Counted from the stretch's first letter, positions 1-5,994 are shown. The stretch: 6,834 nucleotides of DNA from Candidatus Atribacteria bacterium (GCA_018056205.1 JAGPGC010000060.1:1-6834); one strand, 5' to 3'. A program made the numbers and translations. The notes: generated from the sequence alone by a model not told the origin.

Positions 1-951
1 ATGATGGTTTAAGTCACCACTAATATATACATTAGGTTTTTCAGCAAGGACCAAATCCAAAAGACTACCACCGCTACCCGGACATAAAGCAATTTTTTGA
101 AGGATGACATCATTCTGATCTTTCCCCCAGGCAAGGGAACTTTCATTTTTTAATAGTGGTTGCAAACAACTAATAAAATCTTTCCATTGCATAGGTTTAT
201 GCAAATCTATTAAACGACCCAACCCTTCTGAAGCTGAGCTGTTAGGGTGAAGCGGGTAAATATCGATAACCGGGTTTTGGTAAGGATGAATTTTTTTAAC
301 AGCAGTCACCAATTGATTGATAAGTTTCGGATTAGAAAGATTAACTTCCACTCGGATTTCTTTAGTTTTTTCAAAATTACCAACTTTTCCCAAAAAGGGT
401 TGAGCTCCCTCTTGGGGGAGATAAGTGCCTATACCTTCAATTTGGAAGCTGCAGGAACTATATTGACCAATAATACCGGCACCATTCTGAAAGAGAGATT
501 GAGTAACAAGCTCCAAATAATCAGAAGGAACGAAGGTTACTATTTTAAATTCAGTAGTCGGTTTTGGAAAAAGAGGCTTTACCTTGCCGGTTAGTTGTAA
601 TATTGCTATCCACTGATCGGCAATTCCACCTTGGATGATGTCGAGATTGGTATGGTGAGCCAGAACGCTGATTCCTTCTTGAAAAAGTTGGGTAATTATC
701 TGGCACCATGGATCATCATGGAAAAAAGTAAAAAAGGGATTCCAAATTGGCGGGTGATGGAGATAGATGAAGTCGATATGGTGTTTCAGGACTTTATGGA
801 AAACTTCTTGATTAAGTTCCAATGCCACTAAAACACGGGAAATTTGGTGGCGATTACCCTTGATTTGAAGGCCAGTTCGGTCATCAGGCAGGGCAAGGTG
901 GGTTGGGAAAAGATTTTCAAAAAAATCAATAATTTGTTGGAGGTTTGCCAT
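1..951 (-). CDS. NIF3/YqfO-family protein (GTP cyclohydrolase I type 2-like), 3' end cut by window
   Basis: My translation from the ATG at 951 is open for 317 codons to the window edge, so the C-terminus is missing. Family hallmarks appear in order: HHP at 65-67; HTNLD at 100-104 followed by GG; a middle section with GxGTYLP (about 174-179) and HPYQNPVIDIYP (222-233), typical of the PII-like insert of the longer bacterial members (about 370 aa); GLGR at 243-246; CPGSGGS at 290-296; and SGDLNHH at 311-317. The histidines and acidic residues of these motifs form the dinuclear metal site in solved NIF3 structures. The usual N-terminal WDNxGLxVG reads DDRTGLQIKG here (23-32), so the Trp and Asn are lost. 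An in-frame stop at 970-972 rules out a much longer start. No Shine-Dalgarno is visible in the 25 nt between this ATG and the upstream tRNA. The family is named for GTP cyclohydrolase or metal-chaperone roles, but its cellular function is poorly settled, so I give no gene symbol. Confidence 0.9.
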   Translation of the reverse strand, partial: MANLQQIIDFFENLFPTHLALPDDRTGLQIKGNRHQISRVLVALELNQEVFHKVLKHHIDFIYLHHPPIWNPFFTFFHDDPWCQIITQLFQEGISVLAHHTNLDIIQGGIADQWIAILQLTGKVKPLFPKPTTEFKIVTFVPSDYLELVTQSLFQNGAGIIGQYSSCSFQIEGIGTYLPQEGAQPFLGKVGNFEKTKEIRVEVNLSNPKLINQLVTAVKKIHPYQNPVIDIYPLHPNSSASEGLGRLIDLHKPMQWKDFISCLQPLLKNESSLAWGKDQNDVILQKIALCPGSGGSLLDLVLAEKPNVYISGDLNHH

Positions 952-976
952 ATAGTTGTCAATAATTATTCAGTAT

Positions 977-1051
977 TGGTGGGCCCACCCGGATTCGAAC
1001 CAGGGACCGATCGGTTATGAGCCGACTGCTCTACCGCTGAGCTATGGACCC
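977..1051 (-). tRNA. tRNA with CAT anticodon (elongator Met or lysidine-type Ile2)
   Basis: The 75 nt fold into a complete cloverleaf. The acceptor stem is GGGTCCA/TGGGCCC with one G-T pair. The D arm is GCTC/GAGC with a short 7-nt loop, and the anticodon arm is GTCGG/CCGAT around the loop CTCATAA. A 5-nt variable loop is followed by the T arm CCTGG/CCGGG around TTCGAAT. The discriminator is A and CCA is encoded. The first acceptor pair is G-C, and the anticodon stem lacks the three consecutive G-C pairs of initiators, so this is not tRNA-fMet. Sequence alone, read by eye, does not tell elongator Met from the CAU-type Ile2 whose wobble C is changed to lysidine; identity elements would have to be scored. 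It precedes the NIF3-family gene on the same strand. Confidence 0.95.
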
Positions 1052-1065
1052 ACGTGACGGCATAC

Positions 1066-1094
1066 ATAATATCACATCATTTTTTTCAATTCAA
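1066..1094 (-). promoter_or_regulatory. Sigma-70-like promoter of the tRNA gene
   Basis: Read on the minus strand, TTGAAT (1094-1089) is separated by exactly 17 nt from TATTAT (1071-1066), and TGA directly before the -10 makes it an extended -10 element. The predicted transcription start, near 1059, lies a few bases upstream of the mature tRNA 5' end at 1051, as expected for a stable RNA gene. The NIF3-family gene probably shares this transcript. Confidence 0.7.
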
Positions 1095-1154
1095 GATATT
1101 TCCAGCCCGCATACCGGAGCAATCCTTTTAATCACCATTGCCCACACACTATTT

Positions 1155-1814
1155 TTACTTTCTTCTTTTTTTTAGTTCATTCATGATGTCATACCAGTTA
1201 AATTTTTCAAACTGGATTAAAACCAACAAATGATAAAGAAGGTCGGCAACTTCCCACTGCAAATGTTCCCTTTTTTGTTCAGAATTTTCTAAAGAAGCCA
1301 GAATAACTTCGGTAGTTTCTTCAGCAACCTTCCGAACAATTTTTTCCCTTCCCAATTCCAGAAGCTGGCTGGTATAAGACTGAGGTGACGGATTTTTGGC
1401 TCGTTCTTGAATGATATCAAAAAGTTCCTGAGTAAAAGCAGCTAATGGGTAGGGGGGCAAATCCGGCTGTGGTAAAGTGATATCACCTTCTAAAACTTGG
1501 CGATGGAAACAGGAATAACGTCCAGTATGACAAGCCACTCCTTTTTGTTCAACGGTGATAAGAAGTGTATCCTGGTCACAATCAAGGTAGATAGCTTTTA
1601 CCAGTTGGTAATGACCACTGGTTTCTCCTTTATTCCACAAGGTTTTTCTCTTTCTACTGTAAAACCAAGTTTTACCAGTAGTAATAGTTTTTTCCAGCGC
1701 TTCTGAGTTCATATAAGCCATCATTAAAACCTTTCCACTTTTTTCCTCTTGGATGATTGCCGGTATCAAACCCTGATCGTCAAAATTAATATTTTCAATA
1801 ATAGGTTTCATCAT
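1155..1814 (-). CDS. hisIE: Bifunctional phosphoribosyl-AMP cyclohydrolase / phosphoribosyl-ATP pyrophosphatase
   Basis: This 219-aa cytosolic fusion carries out histidine steps 2 and 3: PR-ATP to PR-AMP plus pyrophosphate (HisE), then ring opening to ProFAR (HisI). The HisI domain covers about residues 1-115, with NKGETSGH at 61-68, the metal-binding DCDQD at 78-82, and [12 protein letters not shown] at 94-105. Asp78, 80 and 82 and Cys79, 95 and 102 match the family's Mg and Zn ligands. The HisE domain covers about 127-215, with SYTSQLL (146-152), the KVAEETTE helix (162-169) and [12 protein letters not shown] (188-199), which supply the acidic metal-binding residues. Length is normal for HisIE. 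The ATG at 1814 overlaps the hisF stop as ATGA; AAGGA lies 10 nt upstream. A second ATG follows at 1811, so the true start could be one codon later. It ends in a basic KKRRK tail and is the last gene of the his cluster. Confidence 0.97.
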   Translation of the reverse strand: MMKPIIENINFDDQGLIPAIIQEEKSGKVLMMAYMNSEALEKTITTGKTWFYSRKRKTLWNKGETSGHYQLVKAIYLDCDQDTLLITVEQKGVACHTGRYSCFHRQVLEGDITLPQPDLPPYPLAAFTQELFDIIQERAKNPSPQSYTSQLLELGREKIVRKVAEETTEVILASLENSEQKREHLQWEVADLLYHLLVLIQFEKFNWYDIMNELKKRRK

Positions 1815-2593
1815 GATTCTTCAATCCTTACTGGGATCCCGCGTTTTTTAAGAAAAGTTTTGGCCTCTTGAATGCTAAAATTTTTATAATGAAAAATTGA
1901 AGCTACCAATGCAGCATCAGCTCCTCCTTCTCGAAAAACGGTTAAAAGATGTTCTAATTTTCCTGCTCCACCGGAAGCGATTACCGGAATTTTTACTCCG
2001 TCGACAATTTTCCTGGTAAGTATCAAATCATAACCATTTTGGGTACCATCGCTATCCATGCTGGTAAGAAGGATTTCACCGGCACCCAAGCTTTCAACTT
2101 GACTTGCCCAGGCTAAAGCATCTTTCCCGGTTGGTGTTCTGCCTCCATTGATATAGACTTGCCAATAGCTGCGACGGGTGATGCGGTCCCAAGTTTTTTT
2201 GACATCTATAGCCACTACTACACACTGGCTTCCAAATTTTTCGGCAAGTTGAACAATCAAATCGGGATTAAGCACAGCTGCGGTATTGATTGATACTTTG
2301 TCAGCTCCTGCTTTCAAAAGATTACCGACATTTTCGGTAGTGCTGATTCCCCCTCCAACGGTAAATGGCATGTAAATATTTTCCGCAACTTTTTCAGCAA
2401 TGTTCGCCATAGTCTCTCTTTTTTCATAGGATGCGGTGATGTCAAGGAATACTAATTCATCAGCTCCTTCTTCTTCGTATCGTTTAGCCAGCTCGATAGG
2501 ATCACCAATATCCTTTAAATTTTCAAAGTGAATTCCTTTAACAACCTTTCCTTCTTTGACGTCTAAACAAGGGATTATTCTTTTGGCAAGCAC
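1811..2593 (-). CDS. hisF: Imidazole glycerol phosphate synthase, cyclase subunit
   Basis: This 260-aa TIM-barrel is the cyclase half of IGP synthase. It uses ammonia channelled from HisH to convert PRFAR into imidazole glycerol phosphate and AICAR. Both catalytic aspartates are present: Asp11 in PCLDVKEG and Asp130 in VAIDVKK. The phosphate-binding segments are VGGGI (79-83) and the late ASGGAGK. The usual SMDxDGT motif reads [12 protein letters not shown]. The start is GTG at 2593, chosen because an exact AGGAGG (2606-2601) sits 7 nt upstream and the product then begins at the family-typical position ([11 protein letters not shown]). The gene overlaps the end of hisA by 19 nt, placing its ribosome site inside hisA, and shares ATGA with hisIE. 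All key residues are intact. Confidence 0.98.
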   Translation of the reverse strand: MLAKRIIPCLDVKEGKVVKGIHFENLKDIGDPIELAKRYEEEGADELVFLDITASYEKRETMANIAEKVAENIYMPFTVGGGISTTENVGNLLKAGADKVSINTAAVLNPDLIVQLAEKFGSQCVVVAIDVKKTWDRITRRSYWQVYINGGRTPTGKDALAWASQVESLGAGEILLTSMDSDGTQNGYDLILTRKIVDGVKIPVIASGGAGKLEHLLTVFREGGADAALVASIFHYKNFSIQEAKTFLKKRGIPVRIEES

Positions 2594-3324
2594 TTTTCTT
2601 CCTCCTGAAGAATTTTCTGAGCCTCTTCAAATTTTAATGTACCCGAGTAGAGGGCTTTTCCTAAAATAATGCCTTTTATTAGGCGATTTAATTTTTTAAG
2701 TTGAAAAATATCTTCGAGAGTAGTAATCCCTCCGGCGATGAATACCTGGACTTCGGTTGCTTGTAAGTAATTTTGAATACGGTGGATATTAACTCCTTGA
2801 AGGGTACCATCCCGTTCGATATCGGTAAAAATAAAATTTTTCACACCAATTTTTTTTAGCCTATTGGTGAGTTCGACAGCAGAAATGGTAGTTTTCTCCG
2901 TCCAACCTTGAAGTGCCACCATACCATCTTGAGAATCAATGCTCACTACCACACTTGCTTGATTTCTTTTGAGACAGTCTTCGAGGAGTTTTGGGTTTTG
3001 GACTGCGATGCTCCCCAAAATTATTCGTTGAGCTCCAGTTTCGAGATAGGAGAGAAAAGTTGAAAGGTTTCGAATCCCACCACCTATCTCAACCGGAATA
3101 TGAATTGAATTGATAATCTTGGTTAAGATAGAAAAATTAACTGGTTTACCGGTTTTTGCCCCATCTAAGTCGATAAGATGTAGCATCGGAGCTTTTTTTT
3201 CTTCCCAGTATAAGGCCATTTTGAGCGGGGAATCGCTATAAATGCTCATTCTTGAGTAATCGCCTTTTTCCAAACGAACGCAGTGACCATTGATGATATC
3301 GATGGCTGGAATAGGAAGTATCAT
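2575..3324 (-). CDS. hisA: ProFAR isomerase (HisA)
   Basis: HisA performs the Amadori isomerisation of ProFAR to PRFAR in a TIM-barrel related to HisF. The product is 249 aa from the ATG at 3324. It opens with IPAIDIINGHCVRLEKGDY and carries the two catalytic aspartates, Asp9 and Asp130 (in VVSIDSQDG). The phosphate-binding loops are EIGGGIR (79-85) and IAGGI (196-200); FTDIERDGT (166-174) supplies the conserved Thr. I prefer 3324 over an in-frame ATG at 3369. The upstream choice would add 15 residues not found in the family, has no Shine-Dalgarno, and would overlap hisH by 49 nt, whereas 3324 forms a tidy ATGA overlap with the hisH stop. Its own ribosome site is weak (a GAG 9 nt upstream), which suggests translation coupled to hisH. 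Confidence 0.97.
   Translation of the reverse strand: MILPIPAIDIINGHCVRLEKGDYSRMSIYSDSPLKMALYWEEKKAPMLHLIDLDGAKTGKPVNFSILTKIINSIHIPVEIGGGIRNLSTFLSYLETGAQRIILGSIAVQNPKLLEDCLKRNQASVVVSIDSQDGMVALQGWTEKTTISAVELTNRLKKIGVKNFIFTDIERDGTLQGVNIHRIQNYLQATEVQVFIAGGITTLEDIFQLKKLNRLIKGIILGKALYSGTLKFEEAQKILQEEEKCLPKE
2601..2606 (-). promoter_or_regulatory. Shine-Dalgarno fixing the hisF GTG start
   Basis: An exact AGGAGG on the minus strand lies 7 nt before GTG 2593, within the last codons of hisA. It is among the strongest ribosome sites in the cluster and supports the non-ATG start of hisF. Confidence 0.85.
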
Positions 3325-3929
3325 GGTATGAATCTCTTGACCCAAGTTTCGAGAAATTGGATTCCCCATTGGGAGCTTTTTTCCGGATGAAATTGTACGC
3401 CCCAGATATTGTCCTGATTAATGATGGCTGGAATAACGACATTATAATTGCTAATCCCGACAATAGTTTCTTTCGATTCAGGTACTACATAGTAGGAGTG
3501 GGCAAAATAAAAGAAACGACCATCGGGGATAGAACCTCGTAGCGGGTTGTTCTCGGTAAAAAGAATAGTATTCCAACCCATATGGGGAACTTTATTAGTG
3601 GGAGGAAGTTTCCGAACTTCTCCCTTGATAACTGATAAGCCTTTTCTCTTTGCTGATTCTTGACTCTTCTCAAAAAGAAGCTGGAGACCTAAACATATGC
3701 CTAAAACCGGTTTCCCATTTTGAATGGAGCTGAGAATGATTTCGATCAAATTATTTTTTTCCATTTGTTCAATAGCTTCGCCGAAAGATCCAACCCCAGG
3801 GAGGATAAGAGCTTGAGCTTTTTCGACCCACTCCGGATCCTTGCTAATTTGGTTTTCGAATCCTAATTTTTCTAAAGCTTTTGAAACGCTATGTAAATTG
3901 CCTATTCCATAATCAATAATAACAATCAT
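3321..3929 (-). CDS. hisH: Imidazole glycerol phosphate synthase, glutaminase subunit
   Basis: This 202-aa class I glutamine amidotransferase hydrolyses glutamine and passes ammonia to HisF. The full triad is visible: nucleophile Cys79 in GICLGLQLLF, and His181 and Glu183 in GVQFHPEKS. The N-terminal IIDYGIGNLHSV and oxyanion-strand PGVGSFG (44-50) are typical of HisH. VPHMGWN at 114-120 and AHSYYVVP at 143-150 are further family signatures. The ATG at 3929 is preceded by AGGAGA at 3943-3938, 8 nt away. The first two bases of that site are the last two of the hisB stop codon, leaving only 12 nt between the genes. The TGA stop overlaps the hisA start by 4 nt. Length and motifs look complete and functional. 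Confidence 0.98.
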   Translation of the reverse strand: MIVIIDYGIGNLHSVSKALEKLGFENQISKDPEWVEKAQALILPGVGSFGEAIEQMEKNNLIEIILSSIQNGKPVLGICLGLQLLFEKSQESAKRKGLSVIKGEVRKLPPTNKVPHMGWNTILFTENNPLRGSIPDGRFFYFAHSYYVVPESKETIVGISNYNVVIPAIINQDNIWGVQFHPEKSSQWGIQFLETWVKRFIP

Positions 3930-3937
3930 TTTATTAA

Positions 3938-3943
3938 TCTCCT
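3938..3943 (-). promoter_or_regulatory. hisH Shine-Dalgarno overlapping the hisB stop
   Basis: AGGAGA begins inside the TAG stop codon of hisB (3944-3942) and lies 8 nt from the hisH ATG. This arrangement favours re-initiation of ribosomes finishing hisB. Confidence 0.75.
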
Positions 3944-4529
3944 ATAGTGTTCCTTTGGTGGATGGAATTATTGTTTTATCATTCAATGCCACAGCTTCTT
4001 TTAAAGCTTTACCCATAGCTTTAAAAAGAGATTCTAAGATATGATGTTCATTTTTACCCCACCAAGTTTTGCCATGAAGAGTAATTCGTGCATTATTAGT
4101 AAAAGCTCTTAAAAATTCTTCGATTAAGTCAACTTCAAAGCCACCCACTATTTTGGAACAACCTGGGACATCGTAATAGAGAAAAGGACGACCACTCACA
4201 TCGACAGAAACCATACTCAAAGCCTCGTCCATGGGAATGAATTGAGTACTATAACGATTAATATTTTTTATTTCGCCAATAGCCGTATGAAAAGCTTCCC
4301 CCAATACAATGCCGGTATCTTCAACCAGATGGTGAAAATCAACTTCAACATCACCGTGAGCTTTAATACTGAAGTCCCAATTAGCATAAAAAGCCAAGCT
4401 TTTCAGTAAATGAGGAAAAAAGGGAATTGGTAAATCGATAGTGATTTGGTGTTGACCATCAAGATGAATATATATTTCGATATCGGTTTCAAGGGTTGAC
4501 CTTTTTATTAAGGCTTCACGTTTTTGCAC
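3942..4529 (-). CDS. hisB: Imidazoleglycerol-phosphate dehydratase (single-function)
   Basis: HisB removes water from IGP to give imidazole acetol phosphate (step 6). From GTG 4529 the product is 195 aa, the usual length for the stand-alone enzyme, with no N-terminal histidinol-phosphatase domain. Visible motifs are ETDIEIYIHLDG near the N-terminus, DFHHLVEDTG (His66, His67, Glu70), VDVSGRPFLYYD (Arg114), an H...GKNEHHILE segment (His152, His162, His163, Glu166), and the C-terminal STKG lysine. These supply the two Mn sites and the phosphate grip known for the family. The conserved FxDHML reads FFPHLL: the metal His40 is kept but the preceding Asp is Pro. The GTG start has a GGGGTGAT ribosome site at 4540-4533. 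An in-frame TTG at 4583 would add 18 residues outside the family fold and has AAAAGG touching the codon, so I reject it. First gene of the his cluster. Confidence 0.95.
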   Translation of the reverse strand: MQKREALIKRSTLETDIEIYIHLDGQHQITIDLPIPFFPHLLKSLAFYANWDFSIKAHGDVEVDFHHLVEDTGIVLGEAFHTAIGEIKNINRYSTQFIPMDEALSMVSVDVSGRPFLYYDVPGCSKIVGGFEVDLIEEFLRAFTNNARITLHGKTWWGKNEHHILESLFKAMGKALKEAVALNDKTIIPSTKGTL

Positions 4530-4532
4530 AAA

Positions 4533-4540
4533 ATCACCCC
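4533..4540 (-). promoter_or_regulatory. hisB Shine-Dalgarno selecting the GTG 4529 start
   Basis: GGGGTGAT matches the GGTGAT side of the 16S anti-SD complement. Aligned on the GGAGG position, it is about 7 nt from GTG 4529. It decides the start over the upstream TTG at 4583. Confidence 0.65.
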
Positions 4541-4591
4541 ATTGGTTATATTGTGGAATAGAAAAATTTATTAAAATTAACAACCTTTTTA

Positions 4592-4680
4592 TTCAGAAGG
4601 CGGTCTGAAACCTCCTCCAGAGGAATTGATTCATTAAACTCCTCCAATTCGAGGAGGATCCAGCTTGGTGAAACGAGGGC
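4592..4680 (-). other. Structured, GC-richer block in the hisB leader
   Basis: Between AT-rich flanks sits a block with several pairing arms, given here as minus-strand RNA. CCTCCTC (4657-4651) can pair with GAGGAGG (4617-4611) while CAATTC/GAATTG (4628-4623 with 4650-4645) pair inside it, giving 13 bp with a 5-nt bulge and a 16-nt loop. Alternatively CTCCTC (4656-4651) pairs with the nearer GAGGAG (4644-4639) around a 6-nt loop. These folds share an arm and exclude each other. A further perfect hairpin, TTCAGA-CCGCCT-TCTGAA (4609-4592), follows. No U-run follows any of them, and no T-box consensus (AGGGTGGNACCGCG) is present. It could be a regulatory leader or a copy of a dispersed palindromic repeat; the sequence alone does not decide. 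Confidence 0.5.
4593..4634 (-). CDS. Possible 13-aa upstream ORF in the hisB leader
   Basis: An ATG at 4634 lies 6 nt after GGAGG (4645-4641), ideal Shine-Dalgarno spacing, and opens MNQFLWRRFQTAF before a TGA at 4595-4593. It has no histidine codon, so it is not a classical His attenuator peptide. Its ribosome site is one arm of the CTCCTC/GAGGAG hairpin, so translation could be switched by the fold. The purine-rich arms may equally mimic a ribosome site by chance, so confidence that it is translated is low. Confidence 0.25.
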   Translation of the reverse strand: MNQFLWRRFQTAF

Positions 4681-4753
4681 TTATATATTAATTAATAAAT
4701 TGATATGTATTCCACTTATTAAAAGCTATATATTTTTTAATCTACTTCCTTCT

Positions 4754-4781
4754 ATTTTACAGGAAAAAAGAATAATATCAA
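4754..4781 (-). promoter_or_regulatory. Candidate promoter for the his cluster
   Basis: On the minus strand, TTGATA (4781-4776) and TAAAAT (4759-4754) are 16 nt apart; each matches the sigma-70 consensus at five of six positions. A start near 4747 would give a leader of roughly 215 nt before hisB. It lies just past the TPR gene stop. The surrounding DNA is AT-rich, where chance matches are common, and no terminator separates it from the TPR gene. Confidence 0.45.
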
Positions 4782-4793
4782 ATCAATTACCCC

Positions 4794-5852
4794 TTAGGAG
4801 TTGTTTAAGCTATTTACTTGATATTCGATTTCAGGATTGGATAGTATAACCTTGCTCCATTCCCAGCCAAAAACTCCCTTTTCGATATAGAGATAAAGAA
4901 TTGAAAATTCAGGATCGCCCCAGGAGGTAATTTTTAGAACATATTCGTTTTCTTTCTTTTCAGCAGGGTGAACCTGAAGATGGGATTGAGGAAGATAAGT
5001 TGAAAAATATGGTTTTACTTGGGAGAATCTCACAATTTCAAATTCACTGAAAATTTGACCGATCCAAAAGTCGCCTTTTTTTGCTAAGTTTTCAATAGCC
5101 TTAAGATCCTTTTTTACAAAAGCATCTCCAAGTTCTTTTATTAAAGTTGCCTGACTTTTTCTAGCCCAGGTTGGATCGGATTGAAGATATTCAATCCGCA
5201 ATTCAGCCAGATCAAGATAAAAAGGATCGGTTTCTTGAAGACGAATTTTCTGATAATATTCCGACGCTTTATCCAATTCACCAATTTTTTCATAACAGGA
5301 AGCAACCTGTAACAGAATTCGCGATTTTTCCTCAATATCTGGGTATTGGGATAAAATCATTAAATAAATCTCTATGGCTTCCGAGTAGTTTCCAAAGTAA
5401 AATTCCTGGTGGTGAGCAATATCTTCCATCGCTTGTTGCCGGATATTAAAAGTATCTCCAACCTCAGCAGGATATTCCGAGACAATTTGTTGTAAAAGTT
5501 TTAAAGATTGGTGATAATTTTTGTTATCTTCTTCGGTTTTGGCTATCCAATAACGATATAAATAGGCAGATTGGGTTTGGGGAAATTTTTCTATATAAAT
5601 TTGGAGGACCTGAATTGCATCTTGATTTTGACCTTTTTCACTGTATAAATTATATAAAACCTCTACTACTTGAGAGAGCTCATTTTCATCAGTAGAATTG
5701 GTTAAGGGCTTTAAGATTTGAATTGCTCGGTCAATATCACCATTTTCTAAATAAAATTGGGCTTGATCAAAGGCATCTAAGGCAAAAACGGTTGTTCCAG
5801 TGAAGGGAAGAAGGATTAAGATAAAAAACCAAAGTTTTACAATGTTTCTCAA
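4794..5852 (-). CDS. Exported TPR-repeat protein of unknown function
   Basis: The 352-aa product begins with a clear Sec signal peptide: MRNIVK, a hydrophobic core at about 7-18, and a likely cut after VFA (22-24). There is no lipobox cysteine, so it should be released outside the cytoplasmic membrane. Residues 26-225 hold about five tetratricopeptide-like helical hairpins, for example AQFYLENGDIDRAIQILK, YSEKGQNQDAIQVLQIYIEKFP and ASCYEKIGELDKASEYYQKI, typical of protein-binding scaffolds of the YbgF/BamD style. Residues about 235-340 form a separate alpha-beta segment (LGDAFVKKDLKAIENL, then strands ending in GWEWSKVILS) that resembles an NTF2-like fold; that resemblance is inference. The start is TTG at 5852, backed by GGAGGAGG ending 4 nt upstream and by the signal peptide beginning there. 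It is on the same strand as the his genes but has no evident functional link to them. Confidence 0.88.
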   Translation of the reverse strand: MRNIVKLWFFILILLPFTGTTVFALDAFDQAQFYLENGDIDRAIQILKPLTNSTDENELSQVVEVLYNLYSEKGQNQDAIQVLQIYIEKFPQTQSAYLYRYWIAKTEEDNKNYHQSLKLLQQIVSEYPAEVGDTFNIRQQAMEDIAHHQEFYFGNYSEAIEIYLMILSQYPDIEEKSRILLQVASCYEKIGELDKASEYYQKIRLQETDPFYLDLAELRIEYLQSDPTWARKSQATLIKELGDAFVKKDLKAIENLAKKGDFWIGQIFSEFEIVRFSQVKPYFSTYLPQSHLQVHPAEKKENEYVLKITSWGDPEFSILYLYIEKGVFGWEWSKVILSNPEIEYQVNSLNNS

Positions 5853-5890
5853 GCTACCTCCTCCTTTTTAAGTGAAAATTACTTTTTTAT

Positions 5891-5899
5891 ATTATATCA
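5891..5899 (-). promoter_or_regulatory. Extended -10 promoter of the TPR gene
   Basis: TGATATAAT on the minus strand combines a consensus TATAAT (5896-5891) with the TGn extension. No good -35 lies at 16-18 nt; GAGAAA (5919-5914) is the best and is poor. The expected start near 5884 gives a leader of about 32 nt ending in the GGAGGAGG ribosome site. Confidence 0.6.
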
Positions 5900-5929
5900 T
5901 CAACCACTCCAACTTTCTCATTGAAAAAC

Positions 5930-5958
5930 TTGTCATGACCCAGGAATGATAGTAATAT
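5930..5958 (+). promoter_or_regulatory. Promoter of the divergent membrane-protein gene
   Basis: TTGTCA (5930-5935) and TAATAT (5953-5958) are 17 nt apart, giving an expected start near 5965 and a leader of about 30 nt. The -35 is overlapped by an 8-bp perfect palindrome, GTCATGAC (5932-5939). It stands back to back with the TPR promoter inside the 142-nt divergent gap. Confidence 0.5.
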
Positions 5959-5994
5959 GAGCAGGGTTGAATATTTTTTGTTGAGGAGAAGAAT

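Noticed and set aside
247..831. Plus-strand ORFs of 115 and 66 codons
   Set aside because: They lie opposite the NIF3-family gene, whose minus-strand frame carries clear family motifs. The plus-strand products show no recognisable domains.
952..976. TTGACA upstream of the NIF3-family ATG as a -35 element
   Set aside because: No -10-like hexamer lies 15-19 nt further on, and any start would fall inside the coding region.
1108..1138. Short minus-strand ORF of 15 codons in the gap after hisIE
   Set aside because: It has no convincing Shine-Dalgarno and no conserved features, and its end runs towards the tRNA promoter.
3325..3369. Longer hisA start at 3369
   Set aside because: It would add 15 residues outside the family, has no Shine-Dalgarno, and overlaps hisH by 49 nt, while 3324 forms an ATGA junction.
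4530..4583. Longer hisB start at TTG 4583
   Set aside because: The extra 18 residues are not part of the HisB fold and the purine run touches the start codon. GTG 4529 has a properly spaced ribosome site and gives the normal length.
4546..4680. 45-codon open frame in the hisB leader
   Set aside because: It has no start codon with a ribosome site and ends just before the hisB Shine-Dalgarno, so it is probably incidental or a repeat remnant rather than a gene.
4740..4775. Terminator after the TPR gene (TTCCT/AGGAA hairpin)
   Set aside because: The stem is only 5 bp with a 10-nt AT loop and lacks a proper U-run on its 3' side; the T-run lies on the wrong side.
4530..4793. T-box or histidine attenuator before hisB
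   Set aside because: No T-box consensus, no terminator U-run and no His-codon run are present; the only good uORF has no histidine.
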